A DNA stretch of 11,209 nucleotides from NCBI GenBank assembly GCA_027073795.1, contig JALTEW010000077.1:1-11209 (forward strand). Reading direction: 5' to 3'. Below, piece after piece: positions 1 through 6,718 of this stretch. Position 1 is the stretch's first letter. The number at the start of each line of letters is the position of its first letter. Made by a program: the position numbers and the translations under genes. This DNA comes from a bacterium. Lineage in GTDB: Bacteria; Desulfobacterota; S145-22. Below the pieces are notes generated by a model. That model saw only the letters and a program-made list of their open reading frames with translations, was not told the DNA's origin and did no database searches.

Positions 1-124
1 CCCTCTGTTTTCACATCCATCATGAAACCCCACGAAAGGGGAAAAGGCAAGGGAGATGTTTTTAACAAATGGGTGGGTCAATTTTAAGTTGCCACAAAGG
101 GTCATTTTTCGGTTGCCATTTACA
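1..124. mobile_element. Terminal part of an IS21-family-like insertion sequence (one end only)
   Basis: Two direct repeats of about 20 bp lie at 75-94 (GGGTCAATTTTAAGTTGCCA) and 99-118 (GGGTCATTTTTCGGTTGCCA). They match at 17 of 20 positions, are offset by 24 nt, and are followed by TTTACA ending at 124. IS21-family elements characteristically have multiple ~20-bp repeats with GGGTCA...TTGCCA character near their ends and termini of the 5'-TGT...ACA-3' type, so 124 is the likely outer edge. The transposase genes istA/istB would lie left of the window. A short open frame at 1-65 has no recognisable motif and may or may not be a transposase tail. No target-site duplication can be tested without the other end. 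It could be a solo remnant rather than a full element. Confidence 0.6.
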
Positions 125-159
125 GCCAAGGCAAAGGCGAGGGGATTCAGAACGTTTAA

Positions 160-188
160 GAACTTCAGGATCATCATCTATCTGATAA
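160..188 (+). promoter_or_regulatory. Candidate ECF (sigma-E type) autoregulatory promoter
   Basis: GAACTT at 160-165 is followed after 15 nt by TCTGATAA at 181-188. Both halves match the known sigma-E class (GGAACTT...TCTGA/TCTAA); the E. coli rpoH P3 promoter has the same GAACTT and TCTGATAA elements with one extra spacer base. It sits about 120 bp upstream of the ECF sigma gene start, the usual place for an autoregulated promoter. Transcription would start near 193-195, giving a leader of about 115 nt. Confidence 0.6.
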
Positions 189-307
189 CCGGAAAGTTGA
201 AATTCAACCTTGTCAACCCCTATGCCAGGTAACCCAGCTTATGAACTTTACCCACTCTTTTTGGGAAAGAACCAAATAATGAATAAACCGTCGTTTAGGT
301 TCGTCTA

Positions 308-895
308 ATGCATAAAAAAGGTAAAAAGGCCGTTATCAATCATCACGCAAATGGGAACAATGTGGCGGAATTCAGGAGGATCGTTGAGAAATACCGCCCC
401 AGGGTTTATCACACGGCCTATGGAGTTGTCCAAAATACGGAGGATGCAAAGGATATCACCCAAGAGGTATTTTTAAAGGTCTTTGAAAAGATGGGGACAT
501 TCAAAGGAAACGCAAGCCTTTCCACCTGGATTTACCGTATCACCGTTAATACCTGCATCGACATGTTAAGGAAGAAAAAAACAGCGTCTCAAGTCACGAT
601 ACAGGAAGGGGTTGATTACAACAATCACGCCGGAGATATCTCCGTTTCAAGCCATCTTGTCTCCCCCTTCGAGGCGACCTACAATGCGGAACTTCAAGTT
701 AAAATAAAGGAGGCCTTTATGAAACTTTCATCAGAACACCGCAGCGCCCTCGTATTAAGGGAGATTGAGGGGCTTTCGTATCAAAAGATAGCTGAAACGA
801 TGTCGTGCTCTGTTGGAACGGTTATGTCACGCCTCCATTACGCAAGGAAAAAGATGCAGAAACTACTCGCCCCGGTTCTTGGAGGTACAAATTGA
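308..895 (+). CDS. RNA polymerase ECF-type sigma-70 family factor
   Basis: This 195-residue protein has the two-domain layout of extracytoplasmic-function sigma factors. Region 2 spans about residues 21-92, with the -10 recognition helix containing DAKDITQEVFLKVF and the STWIYRITVN segment. Region 4 spans about 128-188, with a helix-turn-helix around LSYQKIAETMSCSVGTVMSR that would bind the -35 element. There is no region 1.1 or 3, as expected for group 4 sigma factors. The ATG at 308 has only a weak upstream AGG; a GTG at 362 would still leave region 2 intact, so the 18 lysine/histidine-rich N-terminal residues are uncertain. The stop overlaps the start of the anti-sigma gene (TTGA), indicating translational coupling. 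A sigma-E-like promoter at 160-188 suggests that it drives its own operon. Confidence 0.95.
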   Translation: MHKKGKKAVINHHANGNNVAEFRRIVEKYRPRVYHTAYGVVQNTEDAKDITQEVFLKVFEKMGTFKGNASLSTWIYRITVNTCIDMLRKKKTASQVTIQEGVDYNNHAGDISVSSHLVSPFEATYNAELQVKIKEAFMKLSSEHRSALVLREIEGLSYQKIAETMSCSVGTVMSRLHYARKKMQKLLAPVLGGTN

Positions 896-1404
896 AACGT
901 TGTAGAAAAATCCAGAAGGATATGGACCGGTACCTTGATGGGGAGTTACCGCCCGAAAAGATTCATGCCTTCGAGGACCATCTAAGAACCTGCATCCACT
1001 GCCGCCGTGCCCTGGAAGAGAAGCGACAGCAGCGACGCATGAGGATTTCAAGTCTCATGCCCGGCGAAATTCCTATCTCCACCGAAGAAATCCTTGATAT
1101 GATTCAAGAGAAATGGCCTTCCGAGAAGCCTGCCAAAATTTTACCCTTCCCATACAAAACCCTATGGTGGGAAAAAATCAAAACTTTGACCTTCCGGCCT
1201 GCCCCTGCCATTGCACTGGCTCTGTGTATCATTGCCCTGGGATTGAGTTTTTTCCTTCCTTTTGGATCTCATAAGGAACTAGAGCCAGGTATCGTAATAG
1301 AGAAAATTGAATCTACCCGTTCCTTTATGATATACCAACCTGAACATACGGAGACCACCGTCATCTGGATTGTTCCCACAAAGGGGAAAAAGGAGGCAAC
1401 ATGA
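892..1404 (+). CDS. Anti-sigma factor with zinc-binding ZAS domain and one membrane span
   Basis: The likely start is TTG at 892, overlapping the sigma stop as TTGA, with GGAGG at 881-885 and 6 nt of spacing. This gives 170 residues; longer in-frame extensions run back into the sigma gene. The N-terminus carries the anti-sigma zinc signature H-x3-C-x2-C (His30, Cys34, Cys37). A hydrophobic segment at about 104-123 should span the inner membrane, leaving a periplasmic tail of about 45 residues. By family knowledge the cytoplasmic ZAS domain binds and sequesters the partner ECF factor until an envelope signal releases it. The partner is almost certainly the overlapping upstream sigma gene. The short periplasmic tail may be sensory or may contact the product of the next gene, which overlaps it by four bases (ATGA); that role is inference. 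Confidence 0.9.
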   Translation: MKRCRKIQKDMDRYLDGELPPEKIHAFEDHLRTCIHCRRALEEKRQQRRMRISSLMPGEIPISTEEILDMIQEKWPSEKPAKILPFPYKTLWWEKIKTLTFRPAPAIALALCIIALGLSFFLPFGSHKELEPGIVIEKIESTRSFMIYQPEHTETTVIWIVPTKGKKEAT

Positions 1405-1859
1405 AGCACTTTTTTCGCTCTTGCCTGACGTTTATGCTTTTCACTGCTCTTTTTGCGTGCACTTTTAACCCTTTAGCCCACGCGGCACGCACGGTTCAAC
1501 TGGAATGGCGTGTCATCTCTGCCAGCTACAAAAAGGGGAATGTAGATCCCAGGCTTAAGGATATCTACCAGAACCTCGGCGCCATCTTCAATTACAATTC
1601 CTATCGGCTTATCAACATGAACCGCCTTGCCCTTTCCCCCAACCAGCAGGTTTCTGTCCCGTTATCAAGAAACAAGACATTTGTGATTAAGGTTACACGG
1701 GTAACCAATCAGTGGGTTCACGTGCAAGTCCAACTGCTCAAGGGGAATCAATCCATCTTCGGAACGGCCGTTCGGTTGATGAATGGAAGGACCCTTCTCA
1801 TTGGGGGACCTTCAGACCACGGGAAGGTCCTTATCTTTTCTCTTAGAAGTTTCTGGTAA
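1401..1859 (+). CDS. Small exported protein of unknown function in the sigma operon
   Basis: The ATG at 1401 overlaps the anti-sigma stop (ATGA) and has AGGAGG at 1391-1396. The 152-residue product starts with a positively charged, hydrophobic signal peptide; AHA at 26-28 is a good signal peptidase I site. Cys20 in LFAC is an imperfect lipobox, so a lipoprotein is possible. The mature part (about 124 residues) looks beta-rich, with features such as VDPRLKDIYQNLGAIFNYNSYRL, several V-x-V strands and a C-terminal FSLRSFW. I do not recognise a named family, although small exported proteins of this general pattern occur next to ECF sigma operons. Position suggests a periplasmic or surface accessory of the stress-sensing module. 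No enzyme motif is visible. Confidence 0.85.
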   Translation: MKHFFRSCLTFMLFTALFACTFNPLAHAARTVQLEWRVISASYKKGNVDPRLKDIYQNLGAIFNYNSYRLINMNRLALSPNQQVSVPLSRNKTFVIKVTRVTNQWVHVQVQLLKGNQSIFGTAVRLMNGRTLLIGGPSDHGKVLIFSLRSFW

Positions 1860-1904
1860 ACCTTTTCTGATCATTCTGTGTCATGAATAAAAAGGGGAAA
1901 GAGT

Positions 1905-1915
1905 CGCCTAAGGCG
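1905..1915 (+). other. Short hairpin in the 1401-gene/1939-gene spacer
   Basis: CGCC (1905-1908), loop TAA, GGCG (1912-1915) forms a small stem 23 nt before the next start codon. There is no T-tract, so it is not an intrinsic terminator. It could influence mRNA stability or attenuate read-through within the operon, or it could be chance. Confidence 0.2.
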
Positions 1916-1938
1916 TAAAGAAACAAGGAGGTGGCAAA

Positions 1939-2358
1939 ATGAAAACAGCAAAATACCTCGTCATCGGTCTGAGTATTATTGCTTTCGTTATGATTTCCTC
2001 AGTGCCTTCCTATGCCGGCTGTAAACAGCGGTATCGGTGGGAGGGAATTGGAATCGCTCTTGGGAGCATGGCCCTTCTTGGAACCCTCTACAGCTGGACC
2101 CATCCACCGGCCTATGCTGCTCCCGCGGCACGTGCCTGCCCCCCTACGACTTATTACTATGCACCTCCTCCCCCACGCACATGGGTTCCCGGGCACTGGG
2201 AAATTACCCGCGAAAGAAGTGCCGGCTACTGGGAACGCACATGGGTTCCCGGGCACTATGATGCATGCGGCCGATGGGTGGAAGGACATTATGTCCGCCG
2301 TCACGTTCTTGGAGGATGGATTGAACACAGGGTATGGGTGCCTGGATACTATGAATAA
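1939..2358 (+). CDS. Exported YXWGXW-type repeat protein (WVPGH[WY] repeats)
   Basis: The product has 139 residues, with a good ribosome site (AGGAGG, about 1926-1931). A signal peptide ends near SYA at 24-26. A short glycine-rich hydrophobic stretch at about 37-53 could be a second membrane-interacting segment. A proline/tyrosine-rich linker (about 55-80) leads to aromatic repeats: TWVPGHW (81-87), TWVPGHY (101-107), RWVEGHY (112-118) and VWVPGYY (132-138). This matches the YXWGXW/WVPGH repeat proteins common in Gram-negative bacteria, which are predicted to be periplasmic or outer-membrane associated and have no established biochemical role. Cys28, Cys67 and Cys110 could form disulfides. 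Its place at the end of the ECF operon suggests that it is a regulon output. A hairpin follows at 2379-2406. Confidence 0.88.
   Translation: MKTAKYLVIGLSIIAFVMISSVPSYAGCKQRYRWEGIGIALGSMALLGTLYSWTHPPAYAAPAARACPPTTYYYAPPPPRTWVPGHWEITRERSAGYWERTWVPGHYDACGRWVEGHYVRRHVLGGWIEHRVWVPGYYE
2175..2257 (+). repeat. 23-bp perfect direct repeat inside the aromatic-repeat gene
   Basis: Positions 2175-2197 and 2235-2257 are identical over 23 bp at a 60-bp (20-codon) offset and encode the two TWVPGH units. Nucleotide identity beyond what the protein motif needs points to recent intragenic duplication or gene conversion. Confidence 0.85.
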
Positions 2359-2378
2359 AATATCCTTCTAAAGAATCA

Positions 2379-2410
2379 GGGGGAATCTATACAGAATGTT
2401 TCCCCCCTTT
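2379..2410. terminator. Weak bidirectional terminator-like hairpin between convergent genes
   Basis: GGGGGAA at 2379-2385 pairs with TTCCCCC at 2400-2406 around a 14-nt loop, followed on the plus strand by a short TTT. It sits between the stop codons of the convergent genes at 2358 and 2439, where a shared terminator is expected. The T-tracts are short, so efficiency is uncertain. Confidence 0.4.
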
Positions 2411-2438
2411 CCTATATCAATATCTGAGACGCTTTGAG

Positions 2439-3638
2439 CTACATCTCGAAATGCTCGAGCTGAGACAAAACGTATTCCCTGATTTTTTTTGGCGAGGGGG
2501 CGGAATTGAGGATTCTGCCCCCTGTCATTACAGGTGTGAGCAGTGGTTCAATGACCCCCCCACATTCACAGGAAAGATCGTCAATATCTTTCTTCAGGTA
2601 AACAACCTGATCCTTGAAACATTTTGGGCAGCGGTACAACTGTTTGCTCCCGGACATTTTCCCCTTTTTTGCCACAGCCTGACCGGAAATTTCAATAATA
2701 TCCATGGAAAAATCCACAACGGGGGCATTACTGATAGAGGTTCCGACCCCATAGGCATCCACGTAGGGATTGAGGTCCAAAATCTTGTATTCATCCATCC
2801 CGCCACTGACAAAAATCTTGACATGTGAGAATCCACGAATATCCAGTTCCCATCTGATTTCCTCAATCATGCGCGGTAAATTTCCCCTTCGAGAGGAAGG
2901 GGTATCCAGACGAATACCATAAAGTTTTTCCTTTAAGGCTTCGGCAAGGCGTAGCGCCTCAAACTTTTCATCATTGAACGTATCTATAAGGACGACCCGC
3001 CCCACGTCCGGTTCGACGACCTCGTCAAATGCCTGAGCCGCTTTGACGGTATCCCCGATTAACAAGATCAAGGCGTGCGGCATGGTCCCTGTTGGCTTTA
3101 TCCCCAGAAGTTCCGCGCCTTTTACCGCGGAAATACCGTCACACCCCCCGATATAGGCACTTCTATCCACCATCGGTGTCAAGGAAGGATGAACCCTGCG
3201 GGCGCCAAAACTCAAAACGGGCCGCTCTTCGGCAGCCTTTTTACATCGCGCCGCCTTGGTGGCGACACCGGAAGACTGACACATCAACCCCAGTATGGCG
3301 GTTTCAAGCAGGCAAAAATCCTTGTAATTTCCCTCAATCTCCATAACCGGTTCATAGGAGCTGAAAACGGTCCCTTCGGGAAGTGCCCGAATTGTTAGAG
3401 GCATTCCCTCAACGAGGGATAAGATCTCTTCCAGGCCGCAAAATACAGCCCATTTCCAGTCATCATGAAATCCCTTGGCAATAAATTCAGCCTTGACCGG
3501 ACGATCAAGACCCTTCTTCTCGATTATCTCGTGCGTTCGGACAAAATAGATGTCTGTTGTTTTCCCAGCACGGATTTCCAGGGGGGTGGCAATATGAAGC
3601 TGAGGTCCCACCCCTTCATTGTCTGACTTTATTTGCAT
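2439..3638 (-). CDS. pncB: Nicotinate phosphoribosyltransferase (archaeal-type, with C-terminal zinc ribbon)
   Basis: This enzyme makes nicotinate mononucleotide from nicotinate and PRPP with ATP hydrolysis, the first step of the Preiss-Handler NAD salvage route, in the cytoplasm. Family signatures are present: TTDIYF near 27-32, FGARRVHP at 144-151, GTMPHAL at 184-190, IDTFND at 218-223, RLDTPS at 243-248, FVSGGMDE at 276-283 and YGVGTSI at 296-302. The C-terminus has Cys337, Cys340, Cys357 and Cys359 (C-x2-C...C-x-C), the zinc-knuckle arrangement known from the Thermoplasma-type enzyme and absent from E. coli PncB. The ATG at 3638 is preceded by GGAG with 7 nt of spacing and gives 399 residues; an upstream in-frame TTG at 3680 would lie well inside the preceding gene and is unlikely. 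It overlaps the DUF2892 stop by 10 nt, implying coupled translation. The next unit encodes NAD(P)HX repair. Confidence 0.93.
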   Translation of the reverse strand: MQIKSDNEGVGPQLHIATPLEIRAGKTTDIYFVRTHEIIEKKGLDRPVKAEFIAKGFHDDWKWAVFCGLEEILSLVEGMPLTIRALPEGTVFSSYEPVMEIEGNYKDFCLLETAILGLMCQSSGVATKAARCKKAAEERPVLSFGARRVHPSLTPMVDRSAYIGGCDGISAVKGAELLGIKPTGTMPHALILLIGDTVKAAQAFDEVVEPDVGRVVLIDTFNDEKFEALRLAEALKEKLYGIRLDTPSSRRGNLPRMIEEIRWELDIRGFSHVKIFVSGGMDEYKILDLNPYVDAYGVGTSISNAPVVDFSMDIIEISGQAVAKKGKMSGSKQLYRCPKCFKDQVVYLKKDIDDLSCECGGVIEPLLTPVMTGGRILNSAPSPKKIREYVLSQLEHFEM

Positions 3639-3823
3639 TCTCTGACTCCAAGTTTTCTGAGAACCACCATCATGGGACAAAAGTTCGTAAAGGCGGACTG
3701 AAGCAGGTTAAACCCGACAAGCCCGGTAAAGTAAAACCAGTAATGGCTGTGCAAAAACCCGAGGATTACGGATCCCAAAACTGCAATTCCACCTATTAAC
3801 CGCAACCAGCGCTCAATATGCAT
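3629..3823 (-). CDS. DUF2892 (YgaP-like) small inner-membrane protein
   Basis: This 64-residue protein begins MHIERWLRLIGG and has two hydrophobic helices at about residues 8-24 and 28-46, followed by the conserved NLLQSAFTNFCP and a basic C-terminus. This is the DUF2892 hairpin, found alone or fused to rhodanese domains (as in YgaP). Its function is not established; the conserved cysteine in FCP and the rhodanese link hint at sulfur chemistry. The ATG at 3823 has GGGAGAG just upstream. An in-frame ATG at 3835 lacks a good ribosome site and would leave a leader of only about 10 nt from the predicted transcription start. It overlaps pncB by 10 nt; why a DUF2892 protein would be paired with NAD salvage is not known. 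Confidence 0.85.
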   Translation of the reverse strand: MHIERWLRLIGGIAVLGSVILGFLHSHYWFYFTGLVGFNLLQSAFTNFCPMMVVLRKLGVRECK

Positions 3824-3850
3824 CTTCTCTCCCATTACTCACGCTAACTT

Positions 3851-3879
3851 ATAATAACGGTTTAAAAAGGTTATGGCAA
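3851..3879 (-). promoter_or_regulatory. Sigma-70 type promoter of the DUF2892-pncB unit
   Basis: On the minus strand, TTGCCA (3879-3874) is followed after exactly 17 nt by TATTAT (3856-3851). Each hexamer matches the consensus at five of six positions. The predicted start near 3844 leaves about 20 nt to the ATG at 3823. The promoter lies between the upstream alcohol dehydrogenase gene's stop and DUF2892, so this unit can be transcribed independently. Confidence 0.55.
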
Positions 3880-3903
3880 GTGCTAATCACGGGCCCTTAA
3901 TCT

Positions 3904-4911
3904 CTAATCTATCCAAATAACGGCATTTCCCCTAATTTTACCTTCCTTAACCCTCACCATAACCTCGGGAAGGTCATCGAATCCAAATGTTTCATACAGA
4001 GATTTAATCTTCTTTTCCTGCGCGATCTTCAAAAATTCTTTTCCGTCCTTACGCGAGATATTCGCCAGGCTGATAATTGAACGCTCCATCCAGATATGAT
4101 TGTAGTCGCGGATGGTGATGGGCGTCATGGCTACCGGCGAAAGAACCAGCCGCCCGCCGCGCTCGAGATTGGCCAAAACCCCTTCCACCAAATCCCCAGC
4201 CGGGGGGAATATAATAGCTGCATCGAGTCTTTCCGGAAGAGTCTCGCTGTAATTTCCCACCCAGTCCGCTCCCATTTCCCTGGCAGCTTTGATATTTTTC
4301 TCACTCCTTGTCACCACAAAGACCTTGACACCCTGGGCGCGCGCCACCTGGAGAACATACGAGGCGGTGGGGCCATACCCATAAAGCCCCAGCGTTTCAC
4401 CAGGTTTCACTTCCGTCAGACGATACGTCCGGTAGCCTGCAATCCCGGGGCACATCATAGGTGCCAACGCCTCAAAGGAAAGGGAATCTATCAGCTCAAA
4501 CGCGAAGTCTTCATGAACCGTGGTGTACTGGGCAAACCCACCGTTGACATCCCATCCAGTAAACATGGCCTCCGGGCAAAGGTTTTCCCTGTCGCTCTGG
4601 CAGAATTTACACGCGCCGCATGCCTTATGAAGCCAGGCGATTCCAACCCGCTGCCCTAATTGGAAACGTCCCGTTCCTTCCCCTAACTTGTCCACGATGC
4701 CGACGATCTCATGACCCAGAACGAGGGAAGCCTGTTTGAGAGGAAGGTCCCCCTCCGCGATATGGATATCCGTTCTGCAAACGCCACATGTAACGACTTT
4801 AACCCTGATTTCTCCCGGAGCTGGCTCCGGAATCTCCAGGTTTTTCTTTGCAAGGGGATTCATCTCAATCGGGGCCTGATGATCCAGAACCCATGCCTTC
4901 ATCATTCCCAT
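3904..4911 (-). CDS. Zinc-dependent alcohol dehydrogenase family oxidoreductase
   Basis: The 335-residue product is a medium-chain dehydrogenase/reductase with an N-terminal GroES-like catalytic domain and a C-terminal Rossmann domain. Catalytic zinc ligands are Cys45 (in CGVCRTD), His67 (GHE) and Cys154 (MMCPG); structural zinc ligands are Cys98, Cys101, Cys104 and Cys112. The cofactor loop is GLYGYGPTA (175-183). Strand 2 ends in VVTRS rather than an acidic residue, which favours NADP(H); that is an inference. It resembles the uncharacterised branch of zinc-binding alcohol dehydrogenases with invariant cysteines (TIGR02822-like), so the substrate is unknown. The ATG is one base after the stop of the NAD(P)HX repair gene, so the two are co-transcribed. 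The starts at 4905 or 4902 are equally possible because MKAWVL is the typical family N-terminus. No clear terminator follows. Confidence 0.9.
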   Translation of the reverse strand: MGMMKAWVLDHQAPIEMNPLAKKNLEIPEPAPGEIRVKVVTCGVCRTDIHIAEGDLPLKQASLVLGHEIVGIVDKLGEGTGRFQLGQRVGIAWLHKACGACKFCQSDRENLCPEAMFTGWDVNGGFAQYTTVHEDFAFELIDSLSFEALAPMMCPGIAGYRTYRLTEVKPGETLGLYGYGPTASYVLQVARAQGVKVFVVTRSEKNIKAAREMGADWVGNYSETLPERLDAAIIFPPAGDLVEGVLANLERGGRLVLSPVAMTPITIRDYNHIWMERSIISLANISRKDGKEFLKIAQEKKIKSLYETFGFDDLPEVMVRVKEGKIRGNAVIWID

Positions 4912-4912
4912 T

Positions 4913-6490
4913 TCATATCACCCAAATCTTTCCGTAATTTGTCTGGTTGTATTCATCGTATTTCTCTCGATAGAGCCTTATCGCCATCGGCAGCGCCTCC
5001 ATCAGGTCTCCAGCGACAACACCATCTTCCCCCTTGTCCTCCGCAGCTATATCTCCTGCAAGGCCATGCAGGAAGACGCCGATTTCAATAGCTTTATCAA
5101 TAGAAAGTCCCCGCCCGATCATGGCGCTGATGCTTCCCGTCAGGACATCCCCCGAACCCGCCGTAGCCATCCCGGGATTTCCGGAAAGGTTGAGCCATAC
5201 CCGACCATCTGGAAAGCCGATAAGGGTATGGGCACCCTTGAGAACCATGAATGCCCCTAGCTCTCTAACTGTTTGCTGAAGAATCTCCACGCGATTCGTT
5301 TTTATACTTGCAATATCCTTTCCCGTCAGGCGAGCCATTTCACCAGGATGGGGGGTCAGAATGGTCGTGGCTTTGCGATTCTTCAGAATATCCGGAGACT
5401 GTGCCACAGCTGTGATGCCATCTCCATCCAGCAGAAGCGGGACTGAAACCTGCCCCACGAGGGTTCGGACGAGCTCTTGCGTCTGTTCATTTAGTGACAA
5501 ACCAGGCCCCATGACCACCATGTCCATCCGGTCACACAGGGCCAGCAGCCCCTCAAGGTTTTTCGCGGAAACGCTCCCCGTGTCGGTTTCCCACAGGGGA
5601 AAAAGCACCAGTTCCCTCGAATGACTCCCAAGATAAGGGGCAAGGGTTTTGGGCGTAGCGAGATAGGATAACCCACCACCCGCCTTGAGAAAGGAAAGCG
5701 CGGAAAACTGGGGAGCCCCAAGATAATTCTGGGAGCCCGCGATAAAGAGAGCCTTTCCATAATCCCCTTTGTGTGTATCCCGCTCTCGCATCGGCAAGGG
5801 ACCGGGCAGTCCTGTTTCAACCTGGATTTCGCCCTTTTCATAAATAGCAGGGGGGAAGGAGATGTGCGTCACATAGAGCTTTCCGCAATATTCGAATCCC
5901 GGATAGAAAAGATTACCCCATTTCGGAAGCCCGAATGTCGCCGTGGCGTGGGCGCGCACCGCATCCCCCATGACTTCACCTGTATCTCCATTAATTCCTG
6001 AGGGAATGTCCACACTGAAAGCAATCTTACCAGAACGATTAATAGCATGCACAGCATCCAGGTAAAGACCGGCCACCGGGCGGGACAAGCCGGTTCCTAA
6101 CATTGCATCGACCACCGCATCGCTATGGGTCAAGGCATAAGAGACCTGATCAATCGAGGTTATCTGCTTCAGTGAAAGGGAAAGCCCCTTTACAATCTCG
6201 TAATTCCGCCTGGCTGACCCCTTATATTTCTCTGGGTCCCCGAGGAGAAAAACGGCGACGTTCGCCCCATTTGAATAAAGCTTCCGTGCCACTACCAGGC
6301 CATCTCCCCCATTGTTCCCCAGCCCGCAGAACACCACGAAGCGTTTTCCGGTTAGGTGTGGGAAGTCCTTTAAAATGACAAAATAGACGGCGTGGCCAGC
6401 ATTTTCCATCAGCAAATCCTCGACAATGCCGTACTGCTCAACCGCCTGGTGATCCATTTGGCGCATCTGAGAAACATTACTGATCTTCAT
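4913..6490 (-). CDS. nnr: Bifunctional NAD(P)HX epimerase / ADP-dependent NAD(P)HX dehydratase
   Basis: This 525-residue fusion repairs hydrated NADH and NADPH. The N-terminal YjeF_N/NnrE domain (about 1-220) interconverts the R and S forms; it shows GLGNNGGDGLV (56-65), DAMLGTGLSRP (128-138) and SVDIPSGINGDTG (159-171). The C-terminal ribokinase-like NnrD domain (about 230-510) dehydrates the S form using ADP; it shows KGDYGKALFIAGS (241-253), MGPGL (327-331), LLDGDG (353-358), LTPHPGEMARLTG (378-390), KGAHT (418-422) and ATAGSGDVLTG (442-452) with the family's catalytic aspartate at 448. Both domains look intact, so it should be active. The ATG at 6490 follows AAGGG with a 6-nt spacer; an in-frame TTG at 6505 is less likely. 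The dehydrogenase gene follows after one base, and NAD salvage lies next. Confidence 0.95.
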   Translation of the reverse strand: MKISNVSQMRQMDHQAVEQYGIVEDLLMENAGHAVYFVILKDFPHLTGKRFVVFCGLGNNGGDGLVVARKLYSNGANVAVFLLGDPEKYKGSARRNYEIVKGLSLSLKQITSIDQVSYALTHSDAVVDAMLGTGLSRPVAGLYLDAVHAINRSGKIAFSVDIPSGINGDTGEVMGDAVRAHATATFGLPKWGNLFYPGFEYCGKLYVTHISFPPAIYEKGEIQVETGLPGPLPMRERDTHKGDYGKALFIAGSQNYLGAPQFSALSFLKAGGGLSYLATPKTLAPYLGSHSRELVLFPLWETDTGSVSAKNLEGLLALCDRMDMVVMGPGLSLNEQTQELVRTLVGQVSVPLLLDGDGITAVAQSPDILKNRKATTILTPHPGEMARLTGKDIASIKTNRVEILQQTVRELGAFMVLKGAHTLIGFPDGRVWLNLSGNPGMATAGSGDVLTGSISAMIGRGLSIDKAIEIGVFLHGLAGDIAAEDKGEDGVVAGDLMEALPMAIRLYREKYDEYNQTNYGKIWVI

Positions 6491-6718
6491 TTTCCACCCT
6501 TCCAAGCATAAACTTAAATGAAAACTATCCTATTCTAATCCTCTTTGTCTAAAAATATTACATAAAATTTCAATAATCAAGGCTGCTATGCTACCCTCCT
6601 TATTGAAAATATATTACAGGATATTTCTCATAGCGACCTTGTAAATTACAGGTATGCTTGCCCGTAAAATCATACAAACTACGAGCAAATTTTTTATATT
6701 TAAACGGTAGCACTCACC
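6491..6718. other. AT-rich spacer upstream of the NAD(P)HX repair operon
   Basis: There is no coding frame with a credible ribosome site. On the minus strand, TTTACA (6645-6640) and TATCCT (6623-6618) are 16 nt apart, a modest sigma-70-like match that could serve the repair operon with a leader of about 120 nt. I see no convincing terminator for the DUF1684 gene that ends at 6719, although the stretch 6690-6705 is T/A-rich. Confidence 0.3.

Noticed and set aside
197..226. A sigma-70-like promoter (TTGAAA, 18 nt, TATGCC) upstream of the sigma gene.
   Set aside because: The -10 match is poor and the sigma-E-type signal just upstream is far better; there is not enough to call a second promoter.
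2451..2828. A 125-codon plus-strand open frame opposite pncB, and similar long frames opposite the dehydrogenase, repair enzyme and acyltransferase genes.
   Set aside because: These mirror well-supported genes on the other strand and show no independent motifs or start signals.
3639..3680. A 14-residue N-terminal extension of nicotinate phosphoribosyltransferase from a TTG at 3680.
   Set aside because: It lies inside the DUF2892 gene and lacks a suitable ribosome site, whereas the ATG at 3638 has GGAG at 7 nt.
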